From W0P28-013 sp051870755 (GTDB taxonomy: Bacteria > Bacteroidota > Bacteroidia > Bacteroidales > Paludibacteraceae), in the NCBI GenBank assembly GCA_051870755.1, contig JBJECE010000008.1:7497-71496 (forward strand): a stretch of 64,000 bases of DNA. The letters run 5' to 3'. This document shows, one piece after another, positions 36,982-44,430 of this stretch. Positions within the stretch are counted from its first letter, which is position 1; every line of letters begins with the position of its first letter. Position numbers and translations under genes: made by a program. The notes under the pieces were generated by a model. That model saw nothing but the letters and a program-made list of their open reading frames with translations. It was not told where the DNA came from and did no database searches.

Positions 36982-37043
36982 GTTTCAAAGTTCAAGAGTT
37001 TAATGGTTTAATAATGTAGGGACGCGGCACGCCGCGTCCCTAC
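36982..37043. repeat. Palindromic intergenic repeat, copy 1
   Basis: It has a perfect 13-bp inverted repeat, GTAGGGACGCGGC at 37016-37028 with its complement at 37031-37043 and a 2-base centre. The preceding A+T-rich arm (GTTTCAAAGTT...TTTAATGGTTTAA) is shared with copy 2 at 38515-38572. The two copies bracket the BspA-like gene. Confidence 0.8.
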
Positions 37044-37080
37044 TGTCTATGTTCTAAAATCTATGCTCTATGTTCCGGTG

Positions 37081-38478
37081 TTATTTCACCACAACCTTTT
37101 GCGCAGCATCGCCAATTTTAACAACGTAAATGCCACGCAACGAGCCGTTCGCGCGCGTTACGTCGCGGCCGAGCAGGTCGTAGATGCGAGCGCCTTCGGC
37201 ACCATAGATGCGGCCGTTTTCGGCATAGACGGACGATGTCGTTACGGCATTCAACGCAGTGGGCGTTACGGCTTCAAATTCGGCAGTTAATGCTATGGTC
37301 GCATATTGTGCTACGGTCAGCGTACGCGGGTTTTCGGTGTTGTCGTCGCTCCACTTCACAAATTTATATCCGCTTGCAGGCGTTGCTTCAATTTTGGCAT
37401 CGGTGGTGCAGTCGGGGGCAGTGGTGATGGCTACCGTGCCTTGGGTTTCGTTGGCCGATGCTACTTGCAAATCGTAAAACAGCGTATCCTTAATGTTCGT
37501 AAAATCAGCCCATTTGTCGGTGTCGGCGGTGTAGTCGCCCGATTTGCCGCAAGGCACAAATACCGTAACCTGCGATTTATCCACTTCTCCGAAGCAAGGC
37601 CAAGAACTGGTGTTGGTTTGTAGCATTACGGGCATAGTTTCACCTTTGCAGACAATGGTGCGCAATGCGGTACAACCCTTGAATGTCAAGTCACCAATCT
37701 GTTGGAAACCTACGCCAAGTATGATGGTCTCAATTTTATTGCAGTTTTGGAATGAGTTATTCAAGAATGTATTCTCGACAATCACTGTTTTGACAGATGA
37801 AGATTGGAATGCAGCACCACACTTGTCCATACGTTCCGGAATAACCAAGGTGTCAAATCCATTATAATCCTTAAACGCTCCGCTTCCAATTTGCGTAACC
37901 GTTTCAAGGAAACCTTCGAATTTCTTGGCCAACGGGAAGGTAATAAGGCTCGTAACGTCCTTGTTGTACAGCACGCCATCGATAGCGCAGTATCTCGTAT
38001 TCTCTTCGGCCACGGTAATGGCGGTGAGGTCTTGGCAGTTGCCGAACGGCTGATCGTTATAGGTCGAGATGTCGCTTACTCCGGCGGGAATGTGTACCGT
38101 TGTCAGTTTTGTTCCCTCAAATGCTCCTATCCCTAAAGCGGTAACGCGCTCGCCCAGCGTTACAGCTTCGAGTGCTGAGCGCTGAAATGCCCCCAGACCA
38201 ATAATCGGCACATTGACATTCAAAGTCTTGATAGTTTTATTGTTCTCAAATGCTGCAGTCGAAACTGAAGTTACGGCATATTTTTTATCGCTGTACTCAA
38301 TGGTGTCGGGCAGTTCCACATCAGGATTGCCGGTATACGCTTGGTTGTTGCCTACAACCACGGTTTCTCCATCGCTATTAATGGTGTAAACGATGTCGTT
38401 TACCGTAATGTTTTCTTGGGCATTCGCAGCCACTGCGCCGCACATCAAAGCGGCCATCAAAAGGGTAATTTTTCTCAT
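37081..38478 (-). CDS. BspA-like leucine-rich repeat surface protein
   Basis: A 465-aa exported protein with signal peptide MRKITLLMAALMCGAVAANAQ. Residues about 60-300 form LRR_5/BspA-type repeats (AFENNKTIKTLNV, AFQRSALEAVTLGERVTALGIGAFEG, AFKDYNGFDTLVIPE, TFKGCTALRTIVCKG). A divergent InlB-type B-repeat follows (GYKFVKWSDDNTENPRTLTV, about 365-400). It ends in a type IX-like sorting domain (GARIYDLLGRDV ... GIYVVKIG). Proteins of this class act in adhesion and host or substrate binding in oral and gut Bacteroidales. The gene is bracketed by two palindromic repeats and has its own promoter with a leader of about 170 bases. Confidence 0.88.
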   Translation of the reverse strand: MRKITLLMAALMCGAVAANAQENITVNDIVYTINSDGETVVVGNNQAYTGNPDVELPDTIEYSDKKYAVTSVSTAAFENNKTIKTLNVNVPIIGLGAFQRSALEAVTLGERVTALGIGAFEGTKLTTVHIPAGVSDISTYNDQPFGNCQDLTAITVAEENTRYCAIDGVLYNKDVTSLITFPLAKKFEGFLETVTQIGSGAFKDYNGFDTLVIPERMDKCGAAFQSSSVKTVIVENTFLNNSFQNCNKIETIILGVGFQQIGDLTFKGCTALRTIVCKGETMPVMLQTNTSSWPCFGEVDKSQVTVFVPCGKSGDYTADTDKWADFTNIKDTLFYDLQVASANETQGTVAITTAPDCTTDAKIEATPASGYKFVKWSDDNTENPRTLTVAQYATIALTAEFEAVTPTALNAVTTSSVYAENGRIYGAEGARIYDLLGRDVTRANGSLRGIYVVKIGDAAQKVVVK

Positions 38479-38514
38479 AGTTGTACAATTTTTTTAGTTA
38501 TTAAAAAGTTTAAT

Positions 38515-38572
38515 GTTTCAAAGTTTCATGTTTAAGGGTTTAATGTAGGGACGTGGCGCGCCGCGTCCTTAC
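38515..38572. repeat. Palindromic intergenic repeat, copy 2
   Basis: Same orientation and layout as copy 1, with GTTTCAAAGTT and TTTAA-rich flank, then a 28-base inverted repeat at 38545-38572. Two changes from copy 1 leave the plus-strand RNA fully paired by G-U wobbles. The copy sits inside the 5' leader of the BspA-like gene. Confidence 0.8.
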
Positions 38573-38658
38573 ATTTTTTATAATAACTGCCTAATAATCA
38601 ACAATTTACCCCCCCCCTGAGCGGTTCAGGAGAGGGCAATGGCATTATTATTCGGCGA

Positions 38659-38689
38659 CAAAGGTAAACAAAGTTTTTGAAATATACAA
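38659..38689 (-). promoter_or_regulatory. Promoter of the BspA-like gene
   Basis: Minus-strand TACCTTTG (38659-38666) lies 20 bases downstream of TTG (38687-38689). Confidence 0.65.
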
Positions 38690-38734
38690 TACGAGAAAAC
38701 TCGTATTTTTGCAAAAAAGTTGCATAAAATAGAT

Positions 38735-38769
38735 ACAAAACGACCTAATACGTTGTGCATCAGGTCGTT
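38735..38769 (-). terminator. Terminator of the 38782-39309 gene
   Basis: A minus-strand hairpin of 8 bp, AACGACCT (38762-38769) with AGGTCGTT (38739-38746), followed by T residues. Confidence 0.6.
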
Positions 38770-38781
38770 CGTTGTGCTGTG

Positions 38782-39309
38782 TCAGCCTCGTTTGGTCAGT
38801 TTCAGCAAGGCTTCGGCGCCGGTGGGCGTCAAAAACAGCACGTCGGACACCGGTTCAAATTGGTACGGCACATACGTCAGCACTTGGCAGCGCGCAAATT
38901 GGCGGTCGGCCGAAACGACCAACTCTATTTTTGTGCCGCTTTCGGTCGGCGTAACGAGTTTGGCCAATGCCTCCCAATCTTGCTGCTCGATGGCGTGCAT
39001 GGCATCGCGTGTGGTGCCGTTGGCCAGATAGACGACGTGGCCGCTCAGCGTGCTGTTGTGGTACGCCAAATGCTTGGTGTCGCAGCAGAGTTTGGTGCCG
39101 CCCCAAATGATGAGCAGCAGACCGATGCAGCCGCACGCGAAAAATCCGGCGGAGTTCGACGGCATGTCAAACAGATTGATAATGAAGAACAAGGCGGCGC
39201 CCGCAAACATCAGCACGAGTGCCAAAACGATTTTTTTGATACAGATTTTTTTCGAGATGTTATTCTCTTCGCCGCAGAGCAAGGTGGGCGAAATTTTTGT
39301 TTTTGCCAT
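38782..39309 (-). CDS. Small membrane protein, unknown function
   Basis: A 175-aa protein. Two hydrophobic helices lie at about 24-46 (KKIVLALVLMFAGAALFFIINLF) and 53-72 (GFFACGCIGLLLIIWGG). A C-terminal soluble domain of about 100 residues follows (IEQQDWEALAKLVTPTESGTKIELVVSADRQFARCQVLTYVPYQF), rich in beta strands. The soluble part contains no catalytic signature that I recognise. The N-terminus is cytoplasmic by the positive-inside rule (SKKICIKK). The gene stands alone with its own terminator. Confidence 0.7.
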   Translation of the reverse strand: MAKTKISPTLLCGEENNISKKICIKKIVLALVLMFAGAALFFIINLFDMPSNSAGFFACGCIGLLLIIWGGTKLCCDTKHLAYHNSTLSGHVVYLANGTTRDAMHAIEQQDWEALAKLVTPTESGTKIELVVSADRQFARCQVLTYVPYQFEPVSDVLFLTPTGAEALLKLTKRG

Positions 39310-39421
39310 AATGTGTTTGAATTAAAAAGTTTTTGTTGCATTTGTAGAATAATAAACTGCCTGACCATCAGTCTGTTACCGTCTGATGATCGGGCGTGTG
39401 CAGATTGCAGACAAAAACTTT

Positions 39422-39787
39422 CTAACGCAAAATGCGCCGTAGCGCGTACACATAGTGGTGTGCTGCCACGGCATCGGTTGCAGCCGCCAAATGCAGTACA
39501 AATTGTTGTCGTTGCTGCCGTTGTTGCGCCACGGTGTGTTTGGCCGGCGCGTGGTGGCCGGTCGGCGTGTGCCACGAGTGTGTGTTGTCGCATAGCGCTT
39601 GTGCCGTCGGTATGGCGATGCTTTCGGCCATGGTGGCAAACCACCCCAAGTGGTTGACTACCCCGACGTAGGTTGTGGCGGTGGGTGGCGGCGTGGTGTC
39701 GTGCGCCAAAACGGTGTCGGCGGCGCAGTGCCAATGGCAGGCTGCCAAAGCCCCCACCAAACATGCTATGTACAGAAAACGTTTCAC
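39422..39787 (-). CDS. Putative small lipoprotein, unknown function
   Basis: A 121-aa protein read from a GTG at 39787, which begins a lipoprotein signal (KRFLYIACLVGALAAC, lipobox Cys near residue 16). The open frame extends upstream through the hairpin repeat at 39866-39940, but that part is not coding, because a TATTTTTG element at 39818-39825 suits transcription starting about 25 bases before the GTG. The mature part is His-, Thr- and Ala-rich (HTPTGHHAPAKHTVAQQ) with no known domain. Neighbouring genes give no functional hint. Confidence 0.5.
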   Translation of the reverse strand: MKRFLYIACLVGALAACHWHCAADTVLAHDTTPPPTATTYVGVVNHLGWFATMAESIAIPTAQALCDNTHSWHTPTGHHAPAKHTVAQQRQQRQQFVLHLAAATDAVAAHHYVYALRRILR

Positions 39788-39817
39788 TCTTTGTGGTGTC
39801 GCTGTGTAATACTCCTG

Positions 39818-39825
39818 CAAAAATA
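39818..39825 (-). promoter_or_regulatory. -7 element for the small lipoprotein gene
   Basis: Minus-strand TATTTTTG, a full TAnnTTTG match, 31 bases before the GTG start. Confidence 0.45.
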
Positions 39826-39865
39826 GTGCATTTTTTTGTGATAGTGCGTTTTTTTTGCAAAAAAA

Positions 39866-39940
39866 GTCGTTTTTGTCCACTAAAATGAGTTGTATTGGAT
39901 AAAAAAGTGCATTTTTTATCCAATACAACTGTTTTATTGA
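39866..39940. repeat. 75-bp hairpin repeat, upstream copy
   Basis: Direct repeat of 41210-41284, identical at 71 of 75 positions (all four differences are transitions). Inside it a perfect 18-bp inverted repeat (39889-39906 with 39912-39929) encloses a GTGCA loop. It ends 40 bases before the AAA/DUF4143 start codon, and the gene's TATATTTG element (39951-39958) lies just outside it. Confidence 0.92.
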
Positions 39941-39980
39941 ATATTTTTTGTATATTTGCACCGACAAAATAGTTGTTGTT

Positions 39981-41204
39981 ATGATGCGTGAAATAATTTT
40001 GAACCAGCGTCGTGAGCGCGACGGATTGTTGGCTTTGCCCTACTTGTCGCGTCGGACGACCTATTCGGTGGCGGCGTTGTTGGCCAACCCGCTGATCAAG
40101 TTGATAACCGGCCCGCGCCGTGCCGGTAAGTCGGTGTTTGCACTGCTGATGTTGCGCGGCAAAAATTTTGCATATCTCAATTTTGACGATCAACAACTGC
40201 TTCAGTGTTGGGATGAAGAGAGTGTAATGCGCACGTTATCAGATGTTTATCTACACTATGAGTTTCTGATGCTTGATGAAGTTCAAAATCTCGAACATTG
40301 GGATTTGTGGGTGAGTAAATTGTACCGAAGAGGTGTAAATTTGGTGGTTACGGGCAGTAATGCCAATATGCTTAGTCGGGAGATGGCCACGGTGCTAACC
40401 GGCCGTTATGTGCCTATCGAAATGTTTCCGTTCAGTCTGCACGAGGCGCTGGCGTTTTGGCAGCAGCCTACAAGCGATGTGGCGCATCTGATTGACGATT
40501 ATTTGCGTTTCGGCGGCTATCCCGAAGTGTTGCGCTCGCGCGATGTAACGCCTAACTATTTGAACACGCTCTACGATTCCATTTTGTTCAAAGATGTGGT
40601 GCAACGGCACAAAATCCGCCTGACAGATGCTTTTTATAATGTGGCCGGATATTTGTTGTCGAATTTTTGTAATTTGGTATCAGCCAATGATTTAGCGGAT
40701 AAACTCGGGCTGAGTAGTGTCAGCACGGCGCAAAAGTTTATGAATTATCTGCACGAGCCGTATTTGTTCTACTATCTGCCGCGTTACAGCAATAAACTGA
40801 AATTGATGACCAAAGCGGCACGGAAAATCTATGTGGTCGATAATGGATTTGTGTCGGCAGCGGCGTTTAATCTTGGGTCAAATTCGGGACGATTACTTGA
40901 AAATCAGGTGTTTGTGGAATTACTGCGTCGGGGCTACGAGGCGGGAAAAACGCTGTTCTATTATCGTTCGCACAGCGACAAAGAGGTCGATTTTGTACTG
41001 CGTCAAGGAACAAAAGTCGAGCAGTTGCTGCAAGTGTGCTACGATATGTCGTCCGAAAAGACGATGCGCCGTGAACTGAATGCGCTGGTCGAGTGCGCAC
41101 ACGAATTGCAATGCGACCGCCTGACGGTGGTTACATGCAATATGGCGCGTGTGATAGAATATAAAGGCAAATCGGTGCAAATTGTGCCAATTGTGGAATT
41201 CTGA
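39981..41204 (+). CDS. AAA ATPase with DUF4143 domain, flanked by hairpin repeats
   Basis: A 407-aa protein of the AAA_14 + DUF4143 family, abundant and variably present in Bacteroidota. The Walker A motif GPRRAGKS is at residues 44-51, Walker B FLMLDE at about 95-100, and VVTGSNANML is the sensor-1-like segment. YLRFGGYPEVL and KDVVQRH mark the linker. The C-terminal DUF4143 region has KIYVVDNGF and YYRSHSDKEVDFVL, which belongs to the PD-(D/E)XK nuclease-like fold. The usual IEVK strand reads LLQVCYD, so nuclease activity is doubtful. Biological role is unknown for the whole family. Both ends are bounded by 75-bp direct repeats, which suggests the gene moves or is exchanged as a cassette (inference). 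Confidence 0.9.
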   Translation: MMREIILNQRRERDGLLALPYLSRRTTYSVAALLANPLIKLITGPRRAGKSVFALLMLRGKNFAYLNFDDQQLLQCWDEESVMRTLSDVYLHYEFLMLDEVQNLEHWDLWVSKLYRRGVNLVVTGSNANMLSREMATVLTGRYVPIEMFPFSLHEALAFWQQPTSDVAHLIDDYLRFGGYPEVLRSRDVTPNYLNTLYDSILFKDVVQRHKIRLTDAFYNVAGYLLSNFCNLVSANDLADKLGLSSVSTAQKFMNYLHEPYLFYYLPRYSNKLKLMTKAARKIYVVDNGFVSAAAFNLGSNSGRLLENQVFVELLRRGYEAGKTLFYYRSHSDKEVDFVLRQGTKVEQLLQVCYDMSSEKTMRRELNALVECAHELQCDRLTVVTCNMARVIEYKGKSVQIVPIVEF

Positions 41205-41209
41205 TTTCC

Positions 41210-41284
41210 GTCGTTTTTATCCATTAAAATGAGTTGTACTGAATAAAAAAGTGCATTTTTTATCCAATACAACTGTTTTATTGA
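41210..41284. repeat. 75-bp hairpin repeat, downstream copy
   Basis: It begins 6 bases after the ATPase stop codon. Compared with the upstream copy it carries transitions at positions 10, 15, 30 and 33 of the repeat, two of which break base pairs in the 18-bp stem. It ends 18 bases before the stop codon of the S9 peptidase gene on the opposite strand. Confidence 0.92.
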
Positions 41285-41301
41285 CTGTTTTTCGACTAAT
41301 G

Positions 41302-43398
41302 TCAGTCGGTTGGCGCGGCTTGTTTCAGCCAGCGGTCGAGCCATGCGAAGAAGGTGCGCTGCCACAGAATGCCGTTTTGTGGTTGCAGCACCCAATGGTT
41401 TTCGTCGGGGAAAATGAGCAGTTCGGCCGGCACACCGCGCAACTTGGCTGCGTTGAAGGCGCTCATGCCTTGCGAGGCCAAAATGCGATAGTCTTTCTCG
41501 CCGTGAATGCAGAGAATGGGCGTGTCCCATTTGTCCACAAACCGGTGCGGCGAGTTGGCGTAACTGCGTTGTGCCGTGGCGTTGTCGTGTTCCCAGTAGG
41601 CGCCGCCAAGGTCGCGGTTCACAAACCACATCTCTTCGGTTTCGAGGTATTGCTGTTCGAGGTTGAAAATGCCGTCGTGTGCGATGAATGCCTTGAAACG
41701 TCCGTCGTGGTGGCCGGCAATCCAATAGACCGAATAGCCACCGAAACTTGCGCCAACGCAGCCTAAATGGTCGGTATCGACGAAGGGTTCTTGGCAGAAC
41801 GTGTCGATGGCGGTGAAGTAGTCGCGCATGCACTGTCCGCCGTAGTCGCCGCTAATCTGCTCGAGCCAATCGCTGCCGTAGCCGTAGAGTCCGCGGCGGT
41901 TCGGCGCTACGATGATGTAGTCGTTGGCGGCCATTATCTGGAAGTTCCAACGATAACTCCAAAACTGACTGACGGGCGATTGCGGTCCGCCTTCGCAGTA
42001 GAGCAGCGTCGGGTATTTTTTCGTGGCATCGAAGTGTGGCGGATAGATTATCCACACTTGCATTTGTTGGTGGTCGGTGGTTTCCATCCAGCGTTCTTCC
42101 ACACGCCCGAAGGTCATTTGGTCGAGCAACGCTTTGTTTTCGAACGATAGTTGTGTTTCGATGCCTGAGTCCGGGTCGATGGCGTAGATGTCGTTTGGCG
42201 CGCTCATGCTGTGGCGCATGCCTATGAGGTGGTCGCCGGCTGTGGCTACCGATTCGTAGTCGTGTTGGCCGTGGGTTATTTGCGTGAATGTTTTGTCGGC
42301 GATGTTGGCGCGGTATATTTGCGTTGTACCGTGTTGGCAACTTGTCAGGTAGATGTTTTCGCCGGCGGCATCCCAAGCGAGTGTGGCGCAACTTTGGTCC
42401 CACGCGGCGCTGATGTCGGTGCGCTCGCCGGTTGTCAGGTCGATGACGAACAGACGGTTTTTGTCGGATTCCCAGCCGTCGTGTTCCATGCTTTCGAAGG
42501 CGATTTTGGTGCCGTCGGGCGAGAATGCGGGATTGATGTCGTAGCCCGCCATGCCTTCGGTCAGATTTTTGACGGTTTTGCCGGCGGCGATGTCGTACAG
42601 ATAGATGTCGCTGTTGGTGCTTTCGGCGTAAGCCTTGCCCGTCTTTTTGCGGCAGGTGTAGGCTATGGTTTTGCTATCGGGCGAAAAGGCCAACTGTTCC
42701 ACGCCGCCGAAGGGTTTCATCGGGCATTCGTAGGGTTCGCCTTCGAGCAAATCGCGTTCGTTGGTTACGTTTGTGCCGTCGTAGTCGGCCACGAACGGGT
42801 GCGGCACGCTCTCGACCCATTCGTCCCAATGTTTGTACATCAACTCGTCGATGACGCGTCCGGTGGCTTTGTCCAAATCGGGATATTTGTCGGCAGTGCG
42901 TTCGCCGTATTTTACATCGGCCACGAAGAGTATTTTCGAGTCGTCGGGCGCGTACCGAAAGTCGCTGACACCGCCTTCGTGTCGGGTTACTTGTCGGCGG
43001 TCGCTGCCGTCGGGGTTCATTTCCCACACTTGCAGTTCGTCGCTTTCGGCTGTCAGAAAGGCAATTTTCGTGCCGTTTTTCACCCATTTGGCGGCGTATT
43101 CGCTGTGGGCGGAGTGTGTGATTTGCTGTGCGTGCGTGCCGTCGCTATTCATCACGAAAATTTCGCGGTTGCTTTTGTTTGCCGGAACGCTGTAATAGGT
43201 TACACCATATAATATATATCGGCCGTCGGGGCTCACTTGTGCATCGCTCACGCGCCCCAGCGCCCAAAGGGCTTCGGGTGTCAGGCGGTCGGTGTCGAGT
43301 CGGAGATTGCTTTTGCCGATGATTTCGTTGTTGCATTCTGTGTTACAGGCTGTTAGTGTGGCTGCTACTGCCATGATCAAACAATATTTAAGTTTCAT
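41302..43398 (-). CDS. S9 family peptidase, DPP5-like lipoprotein
   Basis: A 698-aa prolyl-oligopeptidase-family serine peptidase that trims dipeptides from oligopeptides in the periplasm. The N-terminus has a lipoprotein-type signal with Cys at about residue 18 (ATLTACN). Residues about 40-430 form a seven-bladed propeller with TolB-like blades (SDAQVSPDGRYILYG, FSPDGTKIAFES). The alpha/beta-hydrolase domain has the nucleophile motif GASFGGYS (Ser about 552), then GEKDYRI around the Asp, and ENHWVL with the catalytic His (about 667). It resembles the DPP5 type of Porphyromonas, suggesting use of peptides as carbon and nitrogen source. Confidence 0.92.
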   Translation of the reverse strand: MKLKYCLIMAVAATLTACNTECNNEIIGKSNLRLDTDRLTPEALWALGRVSDAQVSPDGRYILYGVTYYSVPANKSNREIFVMNSDGTHAQQITHSAHSEYAAKWVKNGTKIAFLTAESDELQVWEMNPDGSDRRQVTRHEGGVSDFRYAPDDSKILFVADVKYGERTADKYPDLDKATGRVIDELMYKHWDEWVESVPHPFVADYDGTNVTNERDLLEGEPYECPMKPFGGVEQLAFSPDSKTIAYTCRKKTGKAYAESTNSDIYLYDIAAGKTVKNLTEGMAGYDINPAFSPDGTKIAFESMEHDGWESDKNRLFVIDLTTGERTDISAAWDQSCATLAWDAAGENIYLTSCQHGTTQIYRANIADKTFTQITHGQHDYESVATAGDHLIGMRHSMSAPNDIYAIDPDSGIETQLSFENKALLDQMTFGRVEERWMETTDHQQMQVWIIYPPHFDATKKYPTLLYCEGGPQSPVSQFWSYRWNFQIMAANDYIIVAPNRRGLYGYGSDWLEQISGDYGGQCMRDYFTAIDTFCQEPFVDTDHLGCVGASFGGYSVYWIAGHHDGRFKAFIAHDGIFNLEQQYLETEEMWFVNRDLGGAYWEHDNATAQRSYANSPHRFVDKWDTPILCIHGEKDYRILASQGMSAFNAAKLRGVPAELLIFPDENHWVLQPQNGILWQRTFFAWLDRWLKQAAPTD

Positions 43399-43417
43399 GT
43401 CGTTAGAATTTTTGCTG

Positions 43418-43425
43418 CAAAGTTA
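43418..43425 (-). promoter_or_regulatory. -7 element of the S9 peptidase gene
   Basis: Minus-strand TAACTTTG, a full TAnnTTTG match, 20 bases before the start codon. Confidence 0.6.
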
Positions 43426-43537
43426 TAAAGATTTTTACGAATTTGTGATACTTGCACCGCGATATTTTACTGATTTAATTGCAAGTTATTGATAATCAAT
43501 CTATTGAGATTTATAAATAAAAGTTTTTTGCGTTAAA

Positions 43538-43569
43538 TTTGTGTATTTGCCATTTTTTTTGTATCTTTG
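43538..43569 (+). promoter_or_regulatory. Promoter of the glycogen-synthase-like / DUF4270 / clpC operon
   Basis: TTTG (43538-43541) lies 20 bases upstream of TATCTTTG (43562-43569), 30 bases before the first start codon. Confidence 0.75.
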
Positions 43570-43598
43570 CATAATTATTTTTTTTATCGAAAAGTGTT

Positions 43599-44423
43599 AT
43601 GAGAGAGCCGGTGAAAGTACTATTTATTGTACAAGAGTTGATGCCTTATCTGCCGGAAACGGTGGTGTCGCGTGTGTGTCGCGAGTTGCCGCAGTATGTG
43701 CAGGAACAAGGTTGTGAAATCCGCATTTTTATGCCGTGTTATGGCGTGATTAACGAACGTCGCAATCAGTTGCACGAGGTGCAGCGTTTGTCCGGTATGA
43801 ATCTGATAATCGACGACAGCGATCATCCGCTGATTATCAAAGTGGCATCGTTGCCGTCGGCGCGCATGCAGGTCTATTTTATCGACAACGAGGACTATTT
43901 TCGCCGGCGCGGTACAACCGTCGATACCGAAGGTAAGGAATACGACGATAACGACGACCGTATGATTTTCTTCGCGCGTGGCGTGCTGGAAACTATCAAA
44001 AAATTGCGTTGGACGCCGGACATCATCCACTGCCATGGCTGGATGACCGCTTTGGTGCCGCTGTATATGCGCACCGCCTATCGCGACGACCCGTTCTTCC
44101 AAGATGCAAAAGTACTCTATTCGGCTTATAATAACGCATTTACGTCGAAATTCGGCAAAGATTTTGCCAAGCATCTCCTTACAAAAGGTGTGTCGGCTGC
44201 AGATGTGAAAGGTGTCAAAATGGCCAAGGTCGATTGTGAGGCGGTAACGCGCCTGGCTGTCGAACATGTCGATGTGGTCGATGCGGCCGATGCAGGTTTG
44301 CCGGAGTCGCTGGCTGCTGCTGCCGACGCGTGCGGCGTGCGTTTCGCACCATACGCCGACGATTATAAACGCAAATATATGCAACTATATGCCGACTTGT
44401 GTCCGGCGCTCGAATTGGATTGA
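43599..44423 (+). CDS. Glycogen/starch synthase N-terminal-domain protein, probably non-catalytic
   Basis: A 274-aa protein matching only the N-terminal Rossmann half of GT5 glycogen synthases: VLFIVQELMPYLPE (about 7-20), IRIFMPCYGVI, VYFIDNEDYFRRRG, and DIIHCHGWMTALVPLYMR with the conserved His. The ADP-glucose-binding KxGGL motif that should follow the first strand is replaced by LPETVV, and the C-terminal donor-binding domain is missing. Short proteins of this kind next to DUF4270 genes are conserved in Bacteroidales and are usually annotated as glycogen synthase. A classical glycogen synthase activity is unlikely. The DUF4270 gene follows after 7 bases, so they are co-transcribed. Confidence 0.8.
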   Translation: MREPVKVLFIVQELMPYLPETVVSRVCRELPQYVQEQGCEIRIFMPCYGVINERRNQLHEVQRLSGMNLIIDDSDHPLIIKVASLPSARMQVYFIDNEDYFRRRGTTVDTEGKEYDDNDDRMIFFARGVLETIKKLRWTPDIIHCHGWMTALVPLYMRTAYRDDPFFQDAKVLYSAYNNAFTSKFGKDFAKHLLTKGVSAADVKGVKMAKVDCEAVTRLAVEHVDVVDAADAGLPESLAAAADACGVRFAPYADDYKRKYMQLYADLCPALELD

Positions 44424-44430
44424 ATATAGC

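Larger units (their letters stand above)
38479..38781. other. Repeat-bearing leader region upstream of the BspA-like gene
   Basis: About 300 bases between converging roles. It holds the promoter (38659-38689) and leader of the BspA-like gene, palindromic repeat copy 2, a C8 run followed by a CCTGA/TCAGG hairpin (38616-38630), and the terminator of the next minus-strand gene. No coding frame is supported. Confidence 0.6.

Noticed and set aside
39948..39967. Earlier start codons for the ATPase and for the divergent small lipoprotein frame inside the hairpin repeat
   Set aside because: Both frames extend into the repeat and promoter region. The same peptide appears in a frame over the downstream repeat copy, showing it is repeat-derived, not coding.
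40000..41204. Transposase or integrase in the repeat-flanked cassette
   Set aside because: The encoded protein has Walker A/B and DUF4143 features and no DDE, HUH or tyrosine/serine recombinase motif.
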